Made by a program: the position numbers and the translations under genes. The notes under the pieces are model-generated. The model ran no database searches. It had not been told where the DNA came from and saw only the letters and a list, made by a program, of their open reading frames with translations. Positions 9,125 through 18,816 of a stretch of DNA of 64,000 nt are shown piece by piece (position 1 is the stretch's first letter; each line of letters begins with the position of its first letter). This DNA is from Betaproteobacteria bacterium SCN1 (GTDB lineage: Bacteria > Pseudomonadota > Gammaproteobacteria > Burkholderiales > Thiobacillaceae): contig WBSF01000003.1 in NCBI GenBank assembly GCA_008923315.1, positions 159,791-223,790 of the forward strand. Reading direction: 5' to 3'.

Positions 9125-10306
9125 ATGACGACACATCTGATGAACACCTATGCGCGCCAGCCGATCGCTTTCGTGCGCGGCGAAGGCGCCTGGCTCTGGG
9201 ATGAGGCAGGCAAACGCTATCTCGACGCCGTGGCCGGCGTGGCGGTGAACGGTCTGGGACACGCGCATCCGAAACTGGTACGGGCCATCGCCGAGCAGGC
9301 AGCCAGCGTCATCCATACCTCCAACCTGTACCGCGTGCCGCGCCAGGAAGCGCTGGCCGACAGGCTGTGCGCATTGTCGGGCATGGACAAGGCCTTTTTC
9401 TGCAATTCCGGCTGCGAAGCGAACGAGGCGGCGATCAAGCTGGCGCGACTGTACGGCCACGGCAAGGGCATCGAAGTGCCGACCATCATCGTGATGGAAA
9501 AGGCCTTCCACGGCCGGACCATGGCAACTCTTACCGCCACCGGCAGCCGCAAGATCCAGGCAGGCTTCGAGCCGCTGCTTACCGGTTTTGCCCGTGTGCC
9601 GTACAACGACATCGAGGCGGTGCGCCAGGTCGCGGAACACAACAAGAACGTCGTCGCCGTACTGCTCGAAGTCGTGCAGGGCGAAGGCGGCGTGAACGTG
9701 CTGGCGCCGGACTATCTGGCCGACCTGCGTGCCATCTGCGATGCGCACGGCTGGCTGCTCATGCTCGACGAAGTGCAGACAGGTATCGGTCGCACCGGCA
9801 CCTGGTTCGGTTTCCAGCATTCGGGCGTGATGCCGGACGTGATGGCGCTGGCCAAGGGGCTGGGCTCGGGCGTGCCGATCGGTGCCTGCCTTGCGCGGGG
9901 CGCGGCGGCGGAGGTGTTCAAGCCGGGCAACCACGGCTCGACTTTCGGCGGCAACCCGCTTGCCTGTGCCGCAGCGCTCGCCACGCTGGAAGCCATCGAA
10001 TCCGAAGGCCTGCTGGACAACGCGCGCGCGCGCGGCGAAGCGATCCGTGCCGGATTGCGGTCGGCGCTGACCGGCGTGCACGGAATCGTCGAGATTCGGG
10101 GCGAAGGCATGATGATCGGTATCGAGCTCGATCGCCCGTGCGGCGAACTCGTCGGCGTGGCGCGCGACGCCGGTGTGCTGATCAACGTCACCGCCGACAA
10201 GGTGATCCGGTTGGTGCCGCCGCTGATCTATGGCGATGCCGAGGTGGCGGCTCTGGTCGACGCGGTGTCCGCCATTGTCAAGAATTACCTGCAGCAGGCG
10301 GCCTGA
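9125..10306 (+). CDS. argD: acetylornithine aminotransferase
   Basis: This PLP enzyme of arginine synthesis converts N-acetylglutamate semialdehyde to acetylornithine. From ATG 9125 it has 393 residues, with a ribosome-binding site (gcgagga) upstream. Class III aminotransferase features are intact: LDAVAGVAVNGLGHAHPK, FFCNSGCEANEAAIKLAR, FHGRTMATLTATG, the PLP-contacting LMLDEVQTGIGRTG and the Schiff-base Lys in MALAKGLGSGVP. Its stop overlaps the argF start (TGATG). Confidence 0.95.
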   Translation: MTTHLMNTYARQPIAFVRGEGAWLWDEAGKRYLDAVAGVAVNGLGHAHPKLVRAIAEQAASVIHTSNLYRVPRQEALADRLCALSGMDKAFFCNSGCEANEAAIKLARLYGHGKGIEVPTIIVMEKAFHGRTMATLTATGSRKIQAGFEPLLTGFARVPYNDIEAVRQVAEHNKNVVAVLLEVVQGEGGVNVLAPDYLADLRAICDAHGWLLMLDEVQTGIGRTGTWFGFQHSGVMPDVMALAKGLGSGVPIGACLARGAAAEVFKPGNHGSTFGGNPLACAAALATLEAIESEGLLDNARARGEAIRAGLRSALTGVHGIVEIRGEGMMIGIELDRPCGELVGVARDAGVLINVTADKVIRLVPPLIYGDAEVAALVDAVSAIVKNYLQQAA

Positions 10307-11223
10307 TGCCCAAGCATTTTCTGCAATTCAAGGATCTGACGCGCGACGAGCTGAACTATCTGTTCGAGCGTGCGCGGCTGATCAAGTCGCGTTTCAAGCG
10401 TTACCAGCCCTACCACCCGCTGGTCGACCGCACGCTGGCGATGATCTTCGAGAAAAGCTCGACGCGTACCCGGCTGTCGTTCGAAGCCGGCATGCACCAG
10501 CTCGGCGGCTCGGCGATCTACCTCAACACGCGCGACACCCAGCTCGGACGCGGCGAACCGGTGGAAGACGCTGGCGAAGTCATCTCGCGCATGGTCGACA
10601 TCGTGATGATCCGTACCTTCGAACAGGACATCATCGAACGTTTCGCGTCGCACTCGCGCGTGCCGGTGATCAACGGACTGACCAACGAATACCACCCCTG
10701 CCAGATCCTGGCGGACATCTTCACCTACATCGAGCATCGCGGCTCGATCCAGGGCAAGACCGTGGCCTGGGTCGGCGATTCGAACAACATGTGCAACACC
10801 TGGCTGCAGGCGGCCGAGGTGCTGGGTTTCAACGTCCACGTTTCGACGCCGCCCGGCTATGAAGTGGAGCCCGAGCGCGCCAATCTGTACGGTACCGATC
10901 ATTTCGAAAGCTTCGCCGATCCAATGGATGCCTGCCGCGGCGCCGATCTGGTGACCACCGATGTGTGGACGAGCATGGGGTTCGAAGCCGAAAACGCCGA
11001 GCGCGCAAAAGCCTTCGCCGACTGGTGCGTCGATGCCGACATGATGAAGGCCGCCCGACCCGACGCGGTCTTCATGCACTGCCTGCCTGCGCATCGCGGC
11101 GAGGAAGTCACGGCCGAGGTGATCGACGGCCCGCAGTCCGTGGTGTGGGACGAGGCCGAAAATCGTCTGCACGTCCAGAAGGCCCTGATGGAGTATCTGC
11201 TGCTCGGCAGGGTCGAAAGCTGA
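10306..11223 (+). CDS. argF: ornithine carbamoyltransferase
   Basis: It makes citrulline from ornithine and carbamoyl phosphate. The 305-residue protein starts MPKHFLQFKDLTRDELNYLF. The carbamoyl-phosphate loop KSSTRTRLSFEAG, the HPCQILAD element and the ornithine-site MHCLPAHRGEEV are present, as is DVWTSMGFE (SMG loop). It overlaps argD by one base and precedes a small DUF2283 gene and argG. Confidence 0.97.
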   Translation: MPKHFLQFKDLTRDELNYLFERARLIKSRFKRYQPYHPLVDRTLAMIFEKSSTRTRLSFEAGMHQLGGSAIYLNTRDTQLGRGEPVEDAGEVISRMVDIVMIRTFEQDIIERFASHSRVPVINGLTNEYHPCQILADIFTYIEHRGSIQGKTVAWVGDSNNMCNTWLQAAEVLGFNVHVSTPPGYEVEPERANLYGTDHFESFADPMDACRGADLVTTDVWTSMGFEAENAERAKAFADWCVDADMMKAARPDAVFMHCLPAHRGEEVTAEVIDGPQSVVWDEAENRLHVQKALMEYLLLGRVES

Positions 11224-11257
11224 TCTGTTTCCCCGGTCCCCAACCCCCAACCCAAAG

Positions 11258-11497
11258 ATGAATATCGCTTACTTCAAGGACATGGATTCGCTCTACATCG
11301 AAATCAGTCCGGAAAATCCCGACCACGCCTGGGAGGCGCACGAAGGCATCGTGCTGAATCTCTCGGCGGACGGCCGCGTCGTCGGCATCGAAATCGAAAA
11401 GGCCAGCCAGAAATCCAATCTCGACATCCTCAAGGTCGGCGGTTTTCCAGGCATGGTCGAAGTCATCGACAAGAATCAATCCGGCTCCACCCATTAA
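11258..11497 (+). CDS. DUF2283 family protein
   Basis: A 79-residue protein starting MNIAYFKDMDSLYIEISPEN. The pattern YDxxxDxLYI..., then EGIVLNLSADGRVVGIEIEKAS, is the DUF2283 fold. Such proteins often sit next to toxin-like or nucleic-acid genes, but here it lies alone inside the arginine operon, 34 bases after argF and 12 before argG. Function unknown. The gap before it is C-rich (runs of CCCCA) and may be a remnant of an inserted intergenic repeat. Confidence 0.75.
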   Translation: MNIAYFKDMDSLYIEISPENPDHAWEAHEGIVLNLSADGRVVGIEIEKASQKSNLDILKVGGFPGMVEVIDKNQSGSTH

Positions 11498-11509
11498 TCG
11501 AGCATCACC

Positions 11510-12735
<1,226 letters not shown>

Positions 12736-12739
<4 letters not shown>

Positions 12740-13053
12740 GCATGTCGCAATTCAACAATGTGTCCGTCGTGGCCAAGGCCAACGTCTATTTCGACGGCAA
12801 ATGCGTATCGCATACGATCCAGCTCGCCGACGGCACGAAAAAATCGGTCGGCGTGATCCTGCCGTCCGCGCTCACCTTCAACACGGGCGCGGCCGAGATC
12901 ATGGAGACCGTCGCAGGTGCCTGCCGGTACCGGCTCAAGGGCGAAGACTGGAAAACCTGTCCCGAGGGCGAGTCGTTCAGCATCCCCGCCAATTCCTCGT
13001 TCGATATCGAAGTGGCGGGCGAGCCGTATCACTACGTCTGCCATTTCGGCTGA
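12736..13053 (+). CDS. ppnP: pyrimidine/purine nucleoside phosphorylase
   Basis: This small cupin-fold enzyme (formerly YaiE/DUF1255) phosphorolyses several nucleosides. It has 105 residues from ATG 12736, or 103 from ATG 12742. The family blocks [40 protein letters not shown] and [20 protein letters not shown] are clear. It is translationally coupled to argG. Whether it has a role linked to arginine synthesis is unknown; the coupling may only serve expression. Confidence 0.88.
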
Positions 13054-13065
13054 CCCGGGGCCGCG

Positions 13066-13641
13066 ATGTCCACCGTTACCGTTGTCCGCAAGAACGGCCG
13101 CATAGCCATCGCTGCCGACACGCTGACCAAATGGGGCGGCGGCAAGGAATCGGCCGAGTACATCGTCAATCATCGCAAGATCATCCGGGTAGGCGACAGC
13201 CTGCTCGGCATCACCGGGACGGCGACGGCGCATCTCATCCTGACGGACTATTTTTCCGGCCTGGAAGCACCACCCGGTTTCGCCACACCTGCAGAAATCT
13301 TCCGTATCTGGAACGCGCTGCACGGCGCGATGAAGGACAGCTATTTCCTGCAGGCCGAGGAGGACAAGGAAGACGAACTCGAATCTAGCCGCATGGATGT
13401 GCTGATCGCCAACCGGCACGGAATATTTGGCGTATCGGCCCACCGCACGGTGCAGCAATTCTCGAAGTTCTATGCTTACGGCAGCGGCAGTCCCTATGCG
13501 CTGGGGGCGATGTTCGCGGCATATGCCGATCCCGTGCGCGATGCAGGCGAGATTGCGCGGCTGGGCGTGCTGGCGGCATGCGAATTCCACGACGAATCGG
13601 GGCCGCCGGTCGAGCTTCACGTACTGGAAGAGGGGGACTGA
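13066..13641 (+). CDS. BPH-type proteasome homologue (HslV-like Ntn hydrolase)
   Basis: This is a self-compartmentalising protease of the proteasome family. After Met removal the sequence [20 protein letters not shown] lines up with HslV TTIVSVRRNGHVVIAGD. The nucleophile is therefore Ser1, with Asp17 in IAAD, a Lys in NHRKIIRV and the [14 protein letters not shown] loop. A long acidic insert ([13 protein letters not shown]) replaces the HslV pore region. This matches the betaproteobacteria proteasome homologue (BPH) family described from Thiobacillus denitrificans and Cupriavidus, in which some members use Ser instead of Thr. No hslU or other unfoldase is adjacent. It ends one base before yajQ. 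Confidence 0.82.
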   Translation: MSTVTVVRKNGRIAIAADTLTKWGGGKESAEYIVNHRKIIRVGDSLLGITGTATAHLILTDYFSGLEAPPGFATPAEIFRIWNALHGAMKDSYFLQAEEDKEDELESSRMDVLIANRHGIFGVSAHRTVQQFSKFYAYGSGSPYALGAMFAAYADPVRDAGEIARLGVLAACEFHDESGPPVELHVLEEGD

Positions 13642-13642
13642 C

Positions 13643-14128
13643 ATGCCGAGTTTCGACATCGTGTCCGAAGTCGACAAGCAGGAAGTGCGCAACGCGGTCG
13701 ACCAGGTCAACAAGGAAGTGTCCACGCGGTTCGACTTCAAGGGATCGGACGCGCGCGTCGAGCAGGCCGATTATGTGCTGACGGTCTTTGCCGACACCGA
13801 TTTCCAGCTCGATCAGGTGCAGGATATCCTCTCGCAGAAACTGGCCAAGCGCGGCGTCGACGTGAAATGCCTCGACATCGGCAGCGTGGAAAAGGTATCG
13901 GGCAACAAGGTCAAGCGCAGCGTCACTGTGAAAACCGGCGTGGAAACCGAACTGGCGAAGAAGATCGTCAAGTGCGTCAAGGACAGCAAGTTGAAGGTGC
14001 AGGCCAGCATCCAGGGCGACAGCGTGCGCGTGTCCGGCGCCAAGCGCGACATCCTGCAGGAGACCATCGCGCTGGTGCGGAAGAGCATTACCGACTTCCC
14101 GCTGCAGTTCCAGAATTTCCGCGACTGA
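13643..14128 (+). CDS. yajQ: YajQ family nucleotide/c-di-GMP-binding protein
   Basis: This 161-residue protein starts [20 protein letters not shown]. It has two ferredoxin-like domains typical of Yaj[17 protein letters not shown] near residue 30, then [20 protein letters not shown] and [20 protein letters not shown]. Homologues bind c-di-GMP (Xanthomonas) or nucleic acid. The start lies one base after the BPH stop, so the two are coupled. Confidence 0.93.
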   Translation: MPSFDIVSEVDKQEVRNAVDQVNKEVSTRFDFKGSDARVEQADYVLTVFADTDFQLDQVQDILSQKLAKRGVDVKCLDIGSVEKVSGNKVKRSVTVKTGVETELAKKIVKCVKDSKLKVQASIQGDSVRVSGAKRDILQETIALVRKSITDFPLQFQNFRD

Positions 14129-14138
14129 GGAGAACGCC

Positions 14139-14690
14139 ATGCCCAAGGTGCTGGTTCCCCTGGCCGACGGCTGCGAGGAACTCGAAGCCGTCACGATCAT
14201 CGACCTGCTGCGCCGCGCCGGCATAGAGGTGACGGTGGCCGGTCTCAGACCGGGTATCGTCCGCGCCAGTCGCGGCGTGCAGCTGGTGCCGGATACGACG
14301 CTCGATACGGCCCTGCAGGACGACTACGACATGATCGCCTTGCCGGGCGGCATGCCGGGCGCGACGCACCTCAAGGACGATTCGCGCATACTGGGCCTGA
14401 TTCAGCGCATGGCTGCGGCCGGCAAATATACGGCAGCCATCTGCGCCGCACCGACGGTGCTGCTGGAAGCCGGCGTACTGGCGGGCAGGCAGGCGACCAG
14501 TTACCCCGGGTTTCTCGATGCGCTGCAGCCGCCGGGTGTGACCGTGAGCACTTTACCGGTGGTGAGCGACGGCACCGTCGTCACCTCGCGCGGGCCGGGC
14601 ACCGCGATGGATTTCGCGCTCACTCTGATCGAAACGCTGCTGGGAACTGCGGCGCGCGTGCAGGTCGAAACCGGTCTGGTCAGAGCCTGA
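14139..14690 (+). CDS. yajL: DJ-1/PfpI family protein (YajL-like)
   Basis: A 183-residue class I glutamine-amidotransferase-fold protein starting MPKVLVPLADGCEELEAVTI. The conserved Glu (DGCEELEAV, residue 15) and the nucleophilic-elbow Cys (TAAICAAPTVLLEAG) match DJ-1/YajL, which act as oxidative-stress chaperones and proposed deglycases. The ALPGGMPGATHL and SRGPGTAMDFALTLIE motifs are complete. It lies 10 bases after yajQ in the same operon. Confidence 0.9.
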   Translation: MPKVLVPLADGCEELEAVTIIDLLRRAGIEVTVAGLRPGIVRASRGVQLVPDTTLDTALQDDYDMIALPGGMPGATHLKDDSRILGLIQRMAAAGKYTAAICAAPTVLLEAGVLAGRQATSYPGFLDALQPPGVTVSTLPVVSDGTVVTSRGPGTAMDFALTLIETLLGTAARVQVETGLVRA

Positions 14691-14740
14691 GCCCGGCCGT
14701 ATCATTGCTTCCGCCCATATACGACGTTCCGGAGACTTCC

Positions 14741-15175
14741 ATGCAGATTCGCGAAATTCTCACGCTCAAGCCCGCTACCATCCATAGCATTGCGCCGACC
14801 GACGCCGTTTCGATCGCATTGGGGAAAATGGTCGAACTGGGTGTCGGCTCGCTGGTGGTGATGCGGAACGAGGAAATGGTCGGCCTGCTGACCGAACGCG
14901 ACGTCGTGCATGGCCTGGTCAGGCAGGGCTGCGATCTCAAGGATGCGCAGGTCAGCACCATCATGGTGACCGAGCCGGTGGTCGCGAATGCCGAGGATTC
15001 AGTGGATTACGCCCGTGACGTGATGACCAAGTCGCATATCGGCCATCTGCCGATCTTTGACGGCAACCGCCTGCTGGGCATCATTTCCTTCCATGACGTG
15101 GCACGTGCCTGCCTCAAGGAAGCGAATTTCGAGAACAGCCTGCTCAAACGCTACATCAAGCACTGGCCGGAATAA
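14741..15175 (+). CDS. CBS-domain pair protein
   Basis: This 144-residue cytoplasmic protein consists of two CBS domains and little else. It runs MQIREILTLKPATIHSIAPT, GVGSLVVMRNEEMVGLLTERDVV, then VSTIMVTEPVVANAEDSV and GHLPIFDGNRLLGIISFHDV. CBS pairs bind adenine nucleotides, so this is probably a nucleotide-sensing regulator, but the target is unknown. I chose ATG 14741, which sits after a ggagac ribosome-binding site; a longer frame from 14705 has none. Confidence 0.85.
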   Translation: MQIREILTLKPATIHSIAPTDAVSIALGKMVELGVGSLVVMRNEEMVGLLTERDVVHGLVRQGCDLKDAQVSTIMVTEPVVANAEDSVDYARDVMTKSHIGHLPIFDGNRLLGIISFHDVARACLKEANFENSLLKRYIKHWPE

Positions 15176-15207
15176 GCAGGCCGGAGCGGCCGGCGCCACC
15201 GGATCAT

Positions 15208-15717
15208 TCAGCGGATCGATTCGATATCGATCTTCTTGTCCACGATCTGGGGCACGATAAGCGCGTAACCCTGCTGCTGCCAGTGGGCCAGTTCGGTAAT
15301 CGCGTTGGGTACTACCTCGACGAAAGGCTGGAAGTCCTTGAGTGCGTAGCCGTAATCCTCGGCCGCCTGGCCGCAGACCTTGAATTTGACGCCGAGATCG
15401 GCGTAATAGCGCATGCGGTCAACCGCTTCCTGGTATTTCGCTTCGTTTTTTGTCGCGACCGTCACGATCTCGGTGCCATGGAGCACCACCACGATCGAAA
15501 AATCCTCCGGCGGATAGCTGTAGGGGGCTTCGGTGAGCGGATTCATGAGCGAGCGTACCCAGTAGAGCGCGCTGCCGACTTTCTGCGGATTGTCGAGATA
15601 AAACTCGAACAGCACCTTGGGCGGTGCGTAGGGCGTCTGGACCCATTTCCCGGCGGCCTGGGCCGAAGTGGCGATGCACAGGCCCAACAGTGTCCAGGCG
15701 AGATTCAGGGGGTTCAT
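15208..15717 (-). CDS. secreted DsrE-like protein
   Basis: A 169-residue protein with a Sec signal peptide (MNPLNLAWTLLGLCIATSAQ, cut near AQA-AG). The mature part is DsrE-like: KVLFEFYLDNPQKVGSALYW, a central strand FSIVVVLHGTEI, a single conserved Cys in VKFKVCGQAAEDYG (Cys115), and a closing PNAITELAHWQQQGYALIVP. DsrE/DsrF folds handle sulfur as persulfide on such a Cys. This copy is periplasmic and its partner is unknown. It follows rsgA by 33 bases and is distinct from the DsrE gene at 18234. Confidence 0.8.
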   Translation of the reverse strand: MNPLNLAWTLLGLCIATSAQAAGKWVQTPYAPPKVLFEFYLDNPQKVGSALYWVRSLMNPLTEAPYSYPPEDFSIVVVLHGTEIVTVATKNEAKYQEAVDRMRYYADLGVKFKVCGQAAEDYGYALKDFQPFVEVVPNAITELAHWQQQGYALIVPQIVDKKIDIESIR

Positions 15718-15750
15718 GGTCCACTCCCGGTCCGGTTTGCGATGATTGCG

Positions 15751-16680
15751 TTATAGCCGCTGCGCGGCCTGGTGTTGCGCACGGCGCAGCTGGCGGAAAA
15801 GCGTCAGCCGGGCGGGGGCGATGTCGCCTGCTTCAGCGGCCTCCGTCAGCCGGCATCCCGGTTCGGCTTCGTGCCGGCAGTCGCGGAAGCGGCACAGCCC
15901 GAGATAGGGGCGAAATTCGACGAACGCGTGCGCAAGCGCATCGGCATCCAGATGCTGCAGGGCAAACTCCTGCAACCCTGGCGAGTCGATCAGGCCGGCG
16001 TTGTCGCCAAGCCGGAACAGCCGTGTGTGCGTGGTGGTATGGCGCCCGCTGTCGAGCGCTTCGGAATAGGCGGCCGTGTCGGCTTGCGCTTCGGGGAACA
16101 GTGCGTTGACGAGGGTCGACTTGCCCATGCCGGACTGCCCGACCAGCAGTGTCCGGTGCCCGGCCAGCCAGGGTCGTATCGGCGAGGGATCGCATTGCGC
16201 GGACAGCTCGACGCACGGATAACCGATCCGTACCAGCCCGTCCAGGCGCGCGCGCGCCTGGGTCGTCTCGGGCAGATCGGTCTTGTTGAGCAGGATCAGG
16301 CTGCCGATGCCCTGGTCCTCGGCGGCCAGGATGCAGCGTTGAACCAGTTCCGGCGAAAAACTGGGACGGGCCGCCACCACTATGGCAATCTGGCTGACAT
16401 TGGCGGCGATGGCCTTGGTCCGAAAGGCGTCGGAGCGGTAGAACAGGGTGCGGCGCGGACTTACCGATTCGATCACACCGCCCGCCGCGTCGCGCCGCAA
16501 TTCGACCCGATCGCCGCATACGACCTGCAGGTGACGGCCTTTTACCTGGCAGGCCAGGGTGCCCGAGGCGGTTTCGACCAGATAACGGCGGCTGTAGGCA
16601 GCGATGACGTCGCCGGTTTCGGTGCGGCTCAGGATCGTGGCGTTCCGTGGGTTGAGGGTTCGGCCGGGGCCGCCGGTCAG
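15751..16680 (-). CDS. rsgA: ribosome small subunit-dependent GTPase RsgA
   Basis: This circularly permuted GTPase acts in late 30S assembly. Order: an OB-fold with [14 protein letters not shown] and [15 protein letters not shown]4 [10 protein letters not shown]1 [18 protein letters not shown]3 [10 protein letters not shown]; and the zinc finger [14 protein letters not shown]. The start is unclear. Between the phhB stop (16677-16679) and the first conserved residue there is no ATG, GTG or TTG in frame. The best candidate is a CTG at 16680 overlapping the phhB stop as CTGA, giving 309 residues. Confidence 0.85.
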   Translation of the reverse strand: MTGGPGRTLNPRNATILSRTETGDVIAAYSRRYLVETASGTLACQVKGRHLQVVCGDRVELRRDAAGGVIESVSPRRTLFYRSDAFRTKAIAANVSQIAIVVAARPSFSPELVQRCILAAEDQGIGSLILLNKTDLPETTQARARLDGLVRIGYPCVELSAQCDPSPIRPWLAGHRTLLVGQSGMGKSTLVNALFPEAQADTAAYSEALDSGRHTTTHTRLFRLGDNAGLIDSPGLQEFALQHLDADALAHAFVEFRPYLGLCRFRDCRHEAEPGCRLTEAAEAGDIAPARLTLFRQLRRAQHQAAQRL

Positions 16681-17018
16681 ATGTCCAGCAGGCTGTCGAC
16701 CTTGGCTGCGCAGATGAAATCGTTTTCGGACAGGCCGCCGATGGCATGTGTCCAGTATTCGACCTTGACCGTGTTGTAGCCGACGGTCAGGTAGGGATGG
16801 TGGTCTTCGCGGTGCGATACCCACATCACGGCATTGGTGAAGGCCTGCGCATGATAGTGGTTCTTGAAGGCGTATTCCTTGGCGATCTTGACGCCGTCGC
16901 GCTGCCAGCCGGACAGACCTTTCAGCAGCGGCGCAACCTGCGCATCGGTCAGCGGGGCGACGCCGCCCTCGCAGGGCGCGCATTTCTTGCGGACGAGTTC
17001 CTCGACGATGGTGCTCAT
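16677..17018 (-). CDS. phhB: 4a-hydroxytetrahydrobiopterin dehydratase
   Basis: This pterin-4a-carbinolamine dehydratase recycles the pterin cofactor of aromatic amino-acid hydroxylases. The related function of a transcriptional coactivator (DCoH) is known elsewhere. It has 113 residues from ATG 17018 with an aaggaag ribosome-binding site. The catalytic [20 protein letters not shown] and the [19 protein letters not shown] tail are intact. It lies 10 bases after a cytochrome c gene and overlaps the presumed rsgA start. No phenylalanine hydroxylase is in the window. Confidence 0.92.
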   Translation of the reverse strand: MSTIVEELVRKKCAPCEGGVAPLTDAQVAPLLKGLSGWQRDGVKIAKEYAFKNHYHAQAFTNAVMWVSHREDHHPYLTVGYNTVKVEYWTHAIGGLSENDFICAAKVDSLLDI

Positions 17019-17028
17019 GGACGCTTCC

Positions 17029-17337
17029 TTACTTGAATTTGTAATACTGCTGGTTGAGATAGGCGCCGACGTGCGCTTCCTCCTCGGGAAACCAGCCGGC
17101 GCCGGTATTGGCGTTGCAACCCGAAATCCGGGCTGCGAGCTGTTGCGCGGTCTTGGTCTTGCGGTCGCCGCGCGTGTAGATCTTGCTCCCGTCACCGCCG
17201 AACATGCCGACATGGCAGCTCACGCAGGCCTTGTCGTGCAGGGTCTTGCCGATCTTGGGGTCGCCCTTTTCGAAGGGTGCGGCGTGAACCGCCGCAGAGA
17301 CGAAAAGCGCAGCAAACAGAATGGCCGGACGATTCAT
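17029..17337 (-). CDS. periplasmic monohaem cytochrome c
   Basis: A 102-residue class I type cytochrome with a signal peptide ([19 protein letters not shown]). One haem site, [12 protein letters not shown], places Cys38, Cys41 and His42. The C-terminal half ([20 protein letters not shown], then [14 protein letters not shown]) resembles small cytochromes c that carry an extra Cys, often annotated as green cytochromes or electron shuttles in sulfur- and ammonia-oxidising betaproteobacteria. It begins the minus-strand operon cyt c-phhB-rsgA-DsrE. Confidence 0.85.
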   Translation of the reverse strand: MNRPAILFAALFVSAAVHAAPFEKGDPKIGKTLHDKACVSCHVGMFGGDGSKIYTRGDRKTKTAQQLAARISGCNANTGAGWFPEEEAHVGAYLNQQYYKFK

Positions 17338-17486
17338 AGCCGATCTCCTTCATGCGATGCGATTATTATCGCCGCCCGGGCAGGCTTGTGCCACCACGCG
17401 ATAAAGAGGGTCTTGCTACCGTGCCCGGCGGCGCCCGGTGCGGGGTGTGCGAAAATGCCGGCTGTTTCACTACAGGATGTTTCCGC

Positions 17487-18035
17487 ATGGCGCCCAATCC
17501 CTCGCACCTGCTCTGGATCGATATGGAAATGACCGGCCTGTCGCCCGACACGGACCGCATCATCGAGCTGGCCATCGTCGTCACAGACGCCGATCTCAAT
17601 ACGGTCGCCGAGGGGCCGGTGCTGGTCGTACACCAGCCGGAGGCGGTGATGGATGCGATGGACAACTGGAACAAGGGTACGCACGGCAAGTCCGGTCTCA
17701 TCGACCGCGTGAAGGCTTCACGGCTGAGCGAGGCGGATGCCGAGGCGCAGATGCTTGCCTTCGTGAAGCAGCATGCACCGGCGCGGACCTCGCCCATGTG
17801 CGGCAACTCGATCTGTCAGGATCGCCGCTTCATGGCGCGCTACATGCCGCAGCTGGAGGCCTTTTTCCACTACCGCAATCTCGACGTCAGCACGTTGAAG
17901 GAGCTGGCCAAGCGCTGGCGCCCCGGGCTGGCCGAAGGGTTCAAGAAATCGAGCCGGCACGAAGCACTGGCGGATATCTACGAGTCGATCGACGAGATGA
18001 AGTACTACCGGGAGCATTTCATCCGCCCCGCCTGA
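17487..18035 (+). CDS. orn: oligoribonuclease
   Basis: This 3'-5' exoribonuclease degrades nanoRNAs and pGpG, the breakdown product of c-di-GMP. It has 182 residues from ATG 17487 ([20 protein letters not shown]). The DEDDh residues are visible in [18 protein letters not shown] and the C-terminal [16 protein letters not shown]. It diverges from the cytochrome c gene and is monocistronic. Confidence 0.96.
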   Translation: MAPNPSHLLWIDMEMTGLSPDTDRIIELAIVVTDADLNTVAEGPVLVVHQPEAVMDAMDNWNKGTHGKSGLIDRVKASRLSEADAEAQMLAFVKQHAPARTSPMCGNSICQDRRFMARYMPQLEAFFHYRNLDVSTLKELAKRWRPGLAEGFKKSSRHEALADIYESIDEMKYYREHFIRPA

Positions 18036-18036
18036 T

Positions 18037-18064
18037 AAAAAAAGCGGTCCGCGATGCGGACCGC
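18037..18064 (-). terminator. rho-independent terminator for the minus-strand DsrE gene
   Basis: A GC stem GCGGTCCGC (18044-18052) / GCGGACCGC (18056-18064) is flanked by an A7 run at 18037-18043, so a U-run follows the stem on the minus strand. It would end the transcript of the DsrE gene at 18234. It abuts the orn stop but lacks a T-run in the plus direction. Confidence 0.75.
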
Positions 18065-18233
18065 CTGAACGGTGGCGCCCCTGCGACGCCACTGGAGGAG
18101 TTTGCAGGCCGCCGTCGCTATCCGGCCGTTTTGCGGCCTGGGCGGGTAAGGACGCAAGCCGCCTTCGTCTTTCCGACGGTGCGGTGGATGTTGAGCGCGA
18201 GGTGTGTCCGATTGCAGGGACTGGAAGGCAGGG

Positions 18234-18686
18234 TCAGGGCTTGAGGTAGACGTAGCCTTCCCGGGCCTGGAGGCGGCCGATCTCGGCCACGCCGGAAGGA
18301 ACGACCGTGGCTTCCTGGAGGACGGCACTGCTATCCAGTTTGCGGCTCTTGAGCGTGTTGTTGCAGACACGAAAATCGACGCCCTGGTCTTTCAGACTCT
18401 GCACAATGGGCTCGTAGGGGTTGCCGTTCTTGTCCTGTGCGCCATTGAGCAGGAAATCGATGCCCTTGCCATGGGTGACCACGACGATGTGCGTATTCGC
18501 GCTGGCATTCAGATGATTTCGAATGTTGCGCAGTGCGGCCATGGCATTGTCGCTGTCGTTGACGTGATAGACGACTTTTTCGGGAGCGGCCGGTGCGGCG
18601 GCCTCGATAGGGGCGGCCGCATGTGCGGCAGAAACCCCGCCCAGCAGCAGGGTGAGGGCAAGGGGAGCGAAAAATTTGGATTTCAT
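18234..18686 (-). CDS. secreted DsrE-like protein, divergent from ECF sigma factor
   Basis: A 150-residue protein with a signal peptide (MKSKFFAPLALTLLLGGVSA, cut near AHA-AAP). Mature domain: KVVYHVNDSDNAMAALRNIR (37-56), the strand HIVVVTHGKGIDFLL (66-80), a single Cys108 in VDFRVCNNTLKSRKLD, and VPSGVAEIGRLQAREGYVYL at the end. This is the DsrE fold with one candidate persulfide Cys. Its sequence is clearly related to the C-terminal domain of the anti-sigma factor encoded at 19379. It is transcribed away from the sigma gene, has its own promoter-like motif and ribosome-binding site (cggaga), and its own terminator. Confidence 0.85.
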   Translation of the reverse strand: MKSKFFAPLALTLLLGGVSAAHAAAPIEAAAPAAPEKVVYHVNDSDNAMAALRNIRNHLNASANTHIVVVTHGKGIDFLLNGAQDKNGNPYEPIVQSLKDQGVDFRVCNNTLKSRKLDSSAVLQEATVVPSGVAEIGRLQAREGYVYLKP

Positions 18687-18741
18687 AATGGTCTCCGTGT
18701 CGTTTTGGGGTGAAGAAGGCCGGTTGCCCGGACCTGAAACG

Positions 18742-18770
18742 AAGACGTGTGGCGTGGCATGCTTATTCCA
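18742..18770 (-). promoter_or_regulatory. ECF-type promoter of the DsrE gene
   Basis: Read on the minus strand: TGGAATAA (18770-18763), 15 bases, then CGTCTT (18747-18742), about 55 bases before the DsrE start. GGAAT at -35 and CGTC at -10 are typical ECF sigma elements. The same pair faces the sigma gene from 18791. Confidence 0.6.
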
Positions 18771-18816
18771 TTCCGAACGGACCATTTTTCTGGAATAAAA
18801 AGAACTATCCATTCCG
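18767..18816. repeat. TCCATTCCG direct repeat between the divergent genes
   Basis: TCCATTCCG occurs at 18767-18775 and again at 18808-18816, a period of 41 bases, close to four helical turns. Each copy overlaps an ECF promoter element. It could be a regulator site, or simply follow from the duplicated promoter. Confidence 0.45.

Noticed and set aside
18100..18200. A possible c-di-GMP (GEMM) riboswitch in the gap after orn: GGACGCAAGCC and a GC-rich hairpin
   Set aside because: The GCAAACC-like and GGACGCAA-like halves lie on opposite strands and do not form the GEMM pairing. The gap is GC-rich and structured, but I recognise nothing in it.
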